A stretch of 14,854 nt of DNA from Auxenochlorella pyrenoidosa. Its lineage: Eukaryota; Chlorophyta; Trebouxiophyceae; Chlorellales; Chlorellaceae. The notes beneath the pieces are model-generated. The model had not been told where the DNA came from and did no database searches. It worked only from the letters and a program-made list of their open reading frames with translations. The first letter of the stretch is position 1; each line of letters opens with the position of its first letter. This document shows positions 9,331 to 14,854 of this stretch, in pieces. The stretch covers positions 1,322,109 to 1,336,962 of the forward strand of contig KQ482063.1 of NCBI GenBank assembly GCA_001430745.1, in the 5' to 3' direction. A program made the position numbers and the translations under genes.

Positions 9331-9973
9331 GGGAGCGTGCTGCAGTCAGGTCCGGCAGGCGCCGCGCTTGGCCAGCGACAATGACCCACTCCTTGTCAAG
9401 CCAGGCCTCGACTCTCCCATGCCTCGTGTTGACCGCCTGCATCGCCCCGTCCAGGCTCATCCTCCCTCGTGCATGCCTTCTCACGCTCATTTCTGCTTCC
9501 TCGTGCCATGCTTTGTTCTCAGCTCTATTTGCTTCTGCTACAATCCCTTGCCACACGACATCTGTGATTTGACTGCCGCAGCAATGACACCGGGCCACAC
9601 AGAACTGAATCCCAGTCAGCAAGGCCAATGGCACCAGGCTTGGTGCAGGGGGACTTAGCAGCCTCAGGAAACCAAACCTGTGGGCCATGCAGCGGCGTCG
9701 AGTCGTGTTGCATTACAGCAGCTGCCTGTTGCACGACAACTCGCCAAGCGCAGCCAAACAGGCGACTCTCCTCAGTGTGCGGGCTGTGCACGCCAGCTGG
9801 TGCATATCTATGTTTCCAGCGTGAGCCGTGCGACTCCGCATGAAAAATGGAACATAAATTGGCAAAGGCGCAGTACAATGCAGAAACATGAATGAAACGC
9901 GGGCAGTGGCCCACCCTGCACCTCTATAATTCCATATCTGTCAATCATGGAAGGCAGCTTCATGGTAGCATCT
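9331..9973. other. Convergent intergenic region
   Basis: 643 bases between the stop of the plastid-protein gene (+) and the stop of the methyltransferase gene (-). It should contain both 3' UTRs. Open frames here lack protein-like composition and plausible splice context, so none is called. The part at about 9830-9950 is the most AT-rich of the region. Confidence 0.55.
9713..9717 (-). terminator. Candidate TGTAA poly(A) signal of the methyltransferase gene
   Basis: On the minus strand TGTAA lies 257 bases after the stop codon at 9976-9974. This is a plausible position for a chlorophyte poly(A) signal, but the motif is short. Confidence 0.35.
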
Positions 9974-12900
9974 TCACTCCTCAAGCCGGGCCCCCTGCGC
10001 TTCATCCTCCTCCTCGCTGCCCTCTGCCAGCATGGCCAGGCCAGACAGCTCGAACCAAAGGCGGTCCACGCGGTAGCCCGCCGTCAGCAGCAGCCCGCCG
10101 ATGCCGGCCATGCTGCCGCGCTCGCCGCCGGCGCCGCCCGAGCGAAGCGCGCGCAGCAGCTCCTCCGCCGCCTCCCCCTCTAGGGGCTGCACCACCTGCT
10201 GCCAGTGTTCGGTGCGCTGCACATGCGGTGCGGTGGAGCCGGTGGCGCCGCCGGGGAAGCTGTACTCAAACCAGGACACGGCATACAAGTCGGCTTGTTC
10301 CAGGGGATGATGCCCGCTGCCCGCCGAGGCTCGGCCGGCACCCGCGCTGTTGCTGCCTGCCGCTGCCCCAGCATTGCCGCCCTCGGCAGCGCTGCGCGCG
10401 GCTGTCTGCTGTTGCTCCGTCATCCAGCTGCGCAGCGGCAGCGGGTGCGGCAGGGACTCCAACAGCGTGGTGCAGCTGTCGGCCAGCTGCAGCTCTGGGG
10501 AGGCAAAGTCCACTTCAAGAACTGCAGCCGGGGCGGTGAGCAGGCACAGCTCCCCCGCCTCGCCGGCCCGGCAGTCCACCTTGCGGGGCGCCAGCTGGCG
10601 CAGCGCGCGCGTCGCGACGGCGCCGCCGCACACCGCGGCCGGCGGGCGCAGCAAGCGGCGCTGCGTCGGCGAGGCGGCTACCGCCGCGATCACCCGCACG
10701 GAGCAGGGTGCCAGCACAGCTCCGGGCGCAAGCAGGTGCTCACGGGCGTGCACCAGGGAGGGGATGACGCCTGCAGGGGGCGTGCACCCCAGGCACAGAG
10801 TATGTTTCAAGAGGACAAGAGGCACTGCGGCAGCAGGCTTCTCAGCGAGAAGGCGAGTGTGCCTCGCTTGCACTCAGGCATGAGCGCCTGGCCTGCCGGA
10901 CTGCCTGGCATGGCCAGTGGGCACCCACCTTCCGAGAAAGGGTCGGTCCCGAAAATCTCGTGCATCAGCATGGCCGCCCGCCGCGGCAGGTCCGCCTGCT
11001 GGGCTGCCCCATCCCCCGTTGCGGCGACAGTCAGCTCCCTGCTGTGCTTGGGCAGGATGGTCACCCTGTGCGCCACGCGGTTGGCTTCCAGCAGCTCCGC
11101 TGCAGCTACCTGCAGCTCCGGCAGGCGCTCGCAGCCGATGATTTCGCGTGCGCCCGCCTGGCAGGCCAGCAGGCACAGCAGGCCGCTGCCGCTGCCGATC
11201 TCAAGCACTAGCGGTTCGCCGCCGCCGTCATCACCATCCTTGCCGCCCACTGCTGCACGCTGTGCGGCCTGTAGAGCAGCCGCAATGCCATCCCTGTACG
11301 CCACAGTCCGGGCGCTGTCATTCAGCATGGAGGTGTGATACAACGGCACCGCGCCTGCAATGGCCGCCTGCTCTGCCGTCACCGCCAGCAGCAGGCTGTC
11401 GGCAGTGGCGCCGACACTGCCGTCACCAGCTAGCAACACATCCAGCTGCACGTCCAGCGAGGCGCATGCTGCGCCGTCTGTTGCGCTGCCGTCGCTGCTG
11501 CTGCCATCCTCCAGGCTGAGAGCCCCCACGCCCTCGCCAGCTGCCGCTGCGCCTGCTGCCGCTGCTCCTGCAGACGGCCCTGCACCGCTGTTGCCGGCAG
11601 CACAGCCCAGCGAGCAGCGCACCTGCACCGCCCGGCCTGGCGCCAGCTGGCGACGGTCCAAGAACTGCAGCCGCTGCCAGATGTGCGGCAACAGCTGAGC
11701 ATCCTGAGGGCTGCAGCCGCAGGGATCTGACGACAGCAGCAGCTCTTCTGGGCTGCTGTCGGGGGTGGGCGGGACGAGCTCGTGCTCCAGCCACCATGCA
11801 AGCGCATCAGCGCTGCCAGCTGCAACAACGGGCAGCTCTGTGACTGCCGCAAGCCCATTGCTGCTGCCGCTGGTGCCGCAGCTCGTGGGCAGCAGGCTGG
11901 CGAGCGGGATGGTGAGCAGCACGGCACCGCCTGTCAGCCGGGTGTGTGGCTGGGTGGGCAGGCGCACAGAGCGGGCAGGGCGGGGTAGGAGGTGGTTGGC
12001 GGGGCTGAGGTCGAGGAGACCGGTGTCGGCACTCAGCACGGCCACGTCCACCTGTGCAGGCGAGCAGTGGGACAGAGCTGTCGGCCAAAGCAGAGCCAAC
12101 TGGCGGTGTGCAGCGGCAGGGGCCGTGCTTGCAGAAGGGAGGCGGAGTGTGTGAGCGGCAGCACGTACTGGGCACGAGGGGCAGGGAGACCCAGCGCACC
12201 TCATTGAGAGCCACCGCTGCAGGGCACTCCACCAGGGCGCCGCGCAGGCGCATGGCGTGCGGCAGTAGCCCGGCATCAGGTGTCAGCAAGTCCGCCGCCG
12301 CCGTCAGCTGCCGCTGCAGCCGCGTCCAGTCAACCGACGAGGCCAGCGCCTCTGCTAGAATCACCAGATTGAAGGGGCCCTGGCCAGCCAGCTGCTCGGC
12401 TGCCGTAGCGGTTGTGACGACCCCTGCAGTGCAGCCGCTGTCAGCCGCCAGCTGGGCCGTGATCTCTGCCTCTAGTGGGTTGTCCAGGCAGAGGGCAGCA
12501 ACCGAAGCAGCTCTTGTCTTGGCTGCCAGCACCGCCTCCACCCCCAAGCCGCCAAGCACCAGCACCCGGGCGGGGGGAGGGGTGTTGGGTCCCGCCGCTG
12601 GCGCTGCCGCCGCTGCTGTTTCGACTGCCCTTGCAATGCCAGCCTGGAGCACCGCCAGCCGCGGCGCATCGTGCAGGGCAGGCAGCCAGCCCGGGGGCAG
12701 CACGTGCTCTGCCTCCAGCAGCAGGTTGTCGGTCGCAGTGACGTTCAACTGATGCCGGGTGCTGCCTGGCTCTGCGCCGGCCGTGAGCGCTGCGGCCCGG
12801 CGAAAGGCCGCAGCGGCAGAGGCGTGCTGCGAGAGCGCAGCGCGGGCGCTTCCAGCCACAAAATGCACGAGTGCGTTGCCTGCCGCCCCATCCAGCTTGA

Positions 12901-13259
12901 ACGCGGCATCCAGCAGCTGCAGCGCGCGCTCAGGCTGCAGCCGCATGGGGTGAAGCAAGTGAACGCAGAAGGTCGAGGAGGGGTGCAACAGCGGCGGTGA
13001 CGGCAGCGCTGTGCGGTCAACGCTCGGCGCGCATGTCGATTTGCACCAGAGCGCAATGTGCTCAGACCTCTGCCCACCAGCAACCCACCTGGGAGGCCTT
13101 GAGGCACTGCCGCGCCCCCAAAAGCAGCTGCTGAAGAGCGGCAGCGTCTGCATGCAACCCCATGGCCACGCTCGACCATGCCAGCAGCAATGCGGCACAA
13201 GAGAAGGCAAGATGATGCTGTAAGCTATGTTTGCGGCGAGAGCTCAGCACGCAGTTCAT
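9974..13259 (-). CDS. PRMT: TPR plus tandem-domain protein arginine methyltransferase, PRMT7/PRMT9 type
   Basis: Four exons on the minus strand: 13259-13089, 12934-12200, 12051-10929 and 10770-9974. Phases match (0, 0, 1), giving 941 residues. Such enzymes transfer methyl groups from S-adenosylmethionine to arginines of proteins such as histones and splicing factors. Residues 78-111 fit a TPR (G85, A97, F101, A104). Module 1: WLPALHD at 140, VLVLGGLG at 181-188, AEALASSVDW near 252, then barrel sequence with PHIWQ near 425. Module 2: YHTSMLND at 540-547 with R550 and Y554, motif I VLEIGSGSG at 584-592, acidic E610, complete double-E loop E667-IFGTDPFS-E676, and a THW-like TEHW at 863-866. So module 2 looks catalytic and module 1 degenerate. 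TPR plus two modules is the PRMT9 layout, while the module 2 motifs resemble PRMT7. The C-terminus is acidic (EGSEEEDE). The first ATG has a weak context; M33 (13163-13161) is a possible start. Confidence 0.85.
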
Positions 13260-13412
13260 TCGAGAGCGATCGGCGCTTCTGGACGCGATCGGATTGGTCT
13301 TCGATCAGTTGTGGGCAGGGCCCAGACCCACACAACCTGTAGAGGAGCCGGGCACCCCGACACCAGGACGATCTCGCACCAGGGGAGGGGCCCAGCGAGC
13401 TGAGCGGGCCCC
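13260..13412. promoter_or_regulatory. Compact bidirectional promoter region between PRMT and COG3
   Basis: Only 153 bases separate the two divergent start codons, so both promoters and both 5' UTRs must share this space or overlap the coding sequence. GCGATCGG occurs at 13266-13273 and 13285-13292, with a third CGATC at 13302-13306. ATTGG, a CCAAT box in reverse orientation, lies at 13293-13297. No TATA box was seen. A longer PRMT 5' UTR would apply if M33 is the real start. Confidence 0.5.
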
Positions 13413-14854
13413 ATGGCCTCTGAGGGCCCTGCCGGCCCCGCCGGCAGGGCGCTACCCTCAGCAGCAGCAACAAAGGGCTACAGCGTGGTGAGCGCAGCGC
13501 TTGTACCCTTCTTCCTGGCGTTTCAATGTGAAACAACATCACGTACTGCTGTACAGGCGATCGATCATTGTCGCTCTGCCGTTGGACAGCCCACCCGCCG
13601 CCCACCCGCTGCTGAGCCGCTGTCGTGCGGTCTTGCTTGCCTGCTGCAGGCCAGCATCTGGGAGCACACCGCGGTGCTGAGCAACTCCCAACAGCAGGCG
13701 ATCGATGTTATCGGCGCAGCCTGCAGCCAGCGTGCCATGCCCAAGCAGGTGAGCATGCGCCCAAGCAAGTGCCGCCCCAGCTTGTCTGCTGCTCCCGGCA
13801 CCAGCGAATTCAGCGCCTGCACACCGCCCCTCCCCTTGAGCCACTACCCAGCACCTCCCTGGCCGTGTGCCTCGCGTCCTGCAGCTGGCAGCGGGGCACG
13901 CAGGCGCCGCGCCTGACGCGGCGCCCGCGCCGCAGACCCCGCTGTCCCCGAGCTCCCCGGACGGCGCCGAGTCCAGCTTTGCGGGCACCTCGTTCGAGGA
14001 CGTGGTGCTGCAGAACAGCTCCGACTTCTACCGCTGGCTGTCGGAGCTGGAGGCGGCGCGATCCAGCGAGACGGAGGAGAAGTTCCGGCGGTACGGCGCC
14101 TCGCTGGAGCGCCACCTGGCCACCGCTGACGGCCTGCTGGCCACGGTGAAGCAGGTGGGTGCTGGGGGGTGGTGGATCGCGTCGCTGGCATCGACGAGGT
14201 GTGCGCGAGGGACAGAAGGCCCGTCTGGGACCGCCTCCAGCCTCCAGCAGGGCGGCGCCGGGTCGTGGCCGCTGGTGCTGCCGCTGCCTCCTGCCTGCGC
14301 CGCGTGGGCACCCCTCCCCGGACGTCGCAGCCCTGCCCTGTGCATCCCTGCCCCCTGCCCAGGTGCTGGACCTGTTTGAGCGGCTGCGGGAGCAGCACCG
14401 CACGGTGGCCACCCGCACCTCGGCGCTGCACTCCACCTGCGAGCGGCTGGTGGCGGAGCGCAGCCGGCTGGAGGAGCTGGCGGGGGCCATCCGCTCCAAG
14501 CTGGCATACTTTGATGAACTGGAGGCGGTGGCGGCGCAGGCGAGAGCACAGAGCGCCCGCTGTGACCGCACCGGGCTGGCAGGAGGGCGGGCTGCCCACT
14601 GACCAGTGGGCGCAGGCGTGATGCGGGGGCCCCGGCGATCGGCGGCAGCGTCAAAGCGCCCACCATGCCGCCCACCCCAATAACCTTGTGCAGTTCCACA
14701 CCGCCGCCGGCTCCGTCGACTCTGCCGACTTTTTGCCGCTGCTGCGCCGCCTGGACGACTGCATCGCCTACGTGGCGGCCAACCCGCAGTACGCCGACGC
14801 CGCCAGCTATGCCGTCAAGTTCCGCCAGCTGCAGGCGCGCGCCCTCACCGCGGT
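13413..14854 (+). CDS. COG3: COG3 (Sec34), conserved oligomeric Golgi complex subunit 3, N-terminal part
   Basis: Five exons are in the window: 13413-13487, 13650-13748, 13885-14154, 14363-14539 and 14694-14854, which runs off the end. All joints are phase 0, giving 261 residues of a protein usually about 800 long. COG3 belongs to lobe A of the COG tether, which works at the cytosolic face of the Golgi in retrograde vesicle docking. Plant COG3 features are visible: an N-terminal KGYSV-ASIWEHTAVL block, then SSDFYRWLSELEAARSSETE with EEKFRRYGASLERHL, the helical LHSTCERLVAERSRLEEL...KLAYFDELE, and LLRRLDDCIAYVAANPQYAD with YAVKFRQLQARAL. The KGYSV/ASIWE joint fixes intron 1. Intron 4 has a GC donor. 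Residues 59 to about 93 are low-complexity linker. Confidence 0.93.
13426..13450 (+). promoter_or_regulatory. Perfect 10-bp hairpin just inside the COG3 coding sequence
   Basis: GCCCTGCCGG at 13426-13435 is the exact reverse complement of CCGGCAGGGC at 13441-13450, with a 5-base loop. All but two of the pairs are G-C. The stem begins at +14 counting the A of the start codon as +1. It codes part of the Gly/Pro/Ala-rich N-terminus. Confidence 0.7.
14540..14693 (+). other. GC-AG intron 4 of COG3
   Basis: The donor is CAG|GCGAGA and the acceptor TTGTGCAG ends at 14693; 154 bases, phase 0. It joins YFDELEAVAAQ to the next conserved COG3 block beginning FHTAAGSVDSADF. If retained, the frame stops at 14600-14602. 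No GT donor that keeps the frame and the family sequence was found nearby. Confidence 0.7.

Noticed and set aside
9331..9973. Open frames of 129-149 residues between the convergent genes
   Set aside because: They have no conserved-looking motif, their Cys/His/Ser-rich composition is typical of non-coding frames, and the location fits two 3' UTRs.
10205..11338. 377-residue open frame on the plus strand
   Set aside because: It is antisense to PRMT module 2, whose motif I, double-E loop and THW-like motif are clear on the minus strand. The plus frame is low-complexity Ser/Ala/Arg.
12054..12752. 232-residue plus-strand frame inside the PRMT gene
   Set aside because: It is a shadow of PRMT exon 2, Ser/Ala-rich with no motif.
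13266..13306. GCGATCG motifs as a cyanobacterial HIP1-like element or sign of gene transfer
   Set aside because: The full HIP1 octamer GCGATCGC is not present, the copies are few, and the flanking genes are typical eukaryotic intron-bearing genes.

Overview
This is a GC-rich nuclear window from a green alga, most likely a trebouxiophyte of the Chlorella/Micractinium type. The evidence is intron-split genes with GT-AG and GC-AG boundaries, introns of about 80-350 bases, GC-ending codons, a plant-type COG3, a protein with a probable chloroplast transit peptide, and TGTAA-type poly(A) motifs. No bacterial operon, mobile element, tRNA, rRNA or CRISPR array was seen. The species assignment is an inference.

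Layout. (1) 70-2213 (+): glutamine-rich, RGG-containing, coiled-coil protein in 3 exons; its 5' end probably lies outside the window. (2) 2938-7515 (+): an 8-exon gene whose joints all keep phase, giving a 1105-residue protein. It reads as signal peptide, N-glycosylation-site-bearing lumenal part with a MATH-like domain, one membrane helix, basic stop-transfer, long disordered Q/A/P-rich tail and C-terminal RING finger. It looks like a membrane E3 ubiquitin ligase. (3) 8009-9330 (+): a 6-exon gene for a 137-residue, probably plastid, protein with an acidic tail. (4) 13259-9974 (-): a 4-exon gene for a 941-residue TPR plus tandem-domain protein arginine methyltransferase of the PRMT7/PRMT9 type. 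(5) 13413 to window end (+): the first 5 exons of COG3 (Sec34), a subunit of the conserved oligomeric Golgi complex.

Genes 3 and 4 converge. Genes 4 and 5 diverge from a region with only 153 bases between start codons. There is no evidence that the five genes form one pathway; two of them (the RING protein and COG3) concern the endomembrane system, which may be coincidence.

The most interesting points are the MATH (lumenal) - TM - RING (cytosolic) architecture; an unusually high share of GC-AG introns (4 of the 21 I modelled), one of which splits the RING finger and two of which bracket a 27-base micro-exon; a tandem PRMT in which the first rather than the second catalytic module looks decayed; and a perfect 10-bp hairpin starting at +14 of the COG3 start codon. 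All gene models were built by eye from splice signals, phase and family motifs, without transcript or database support.
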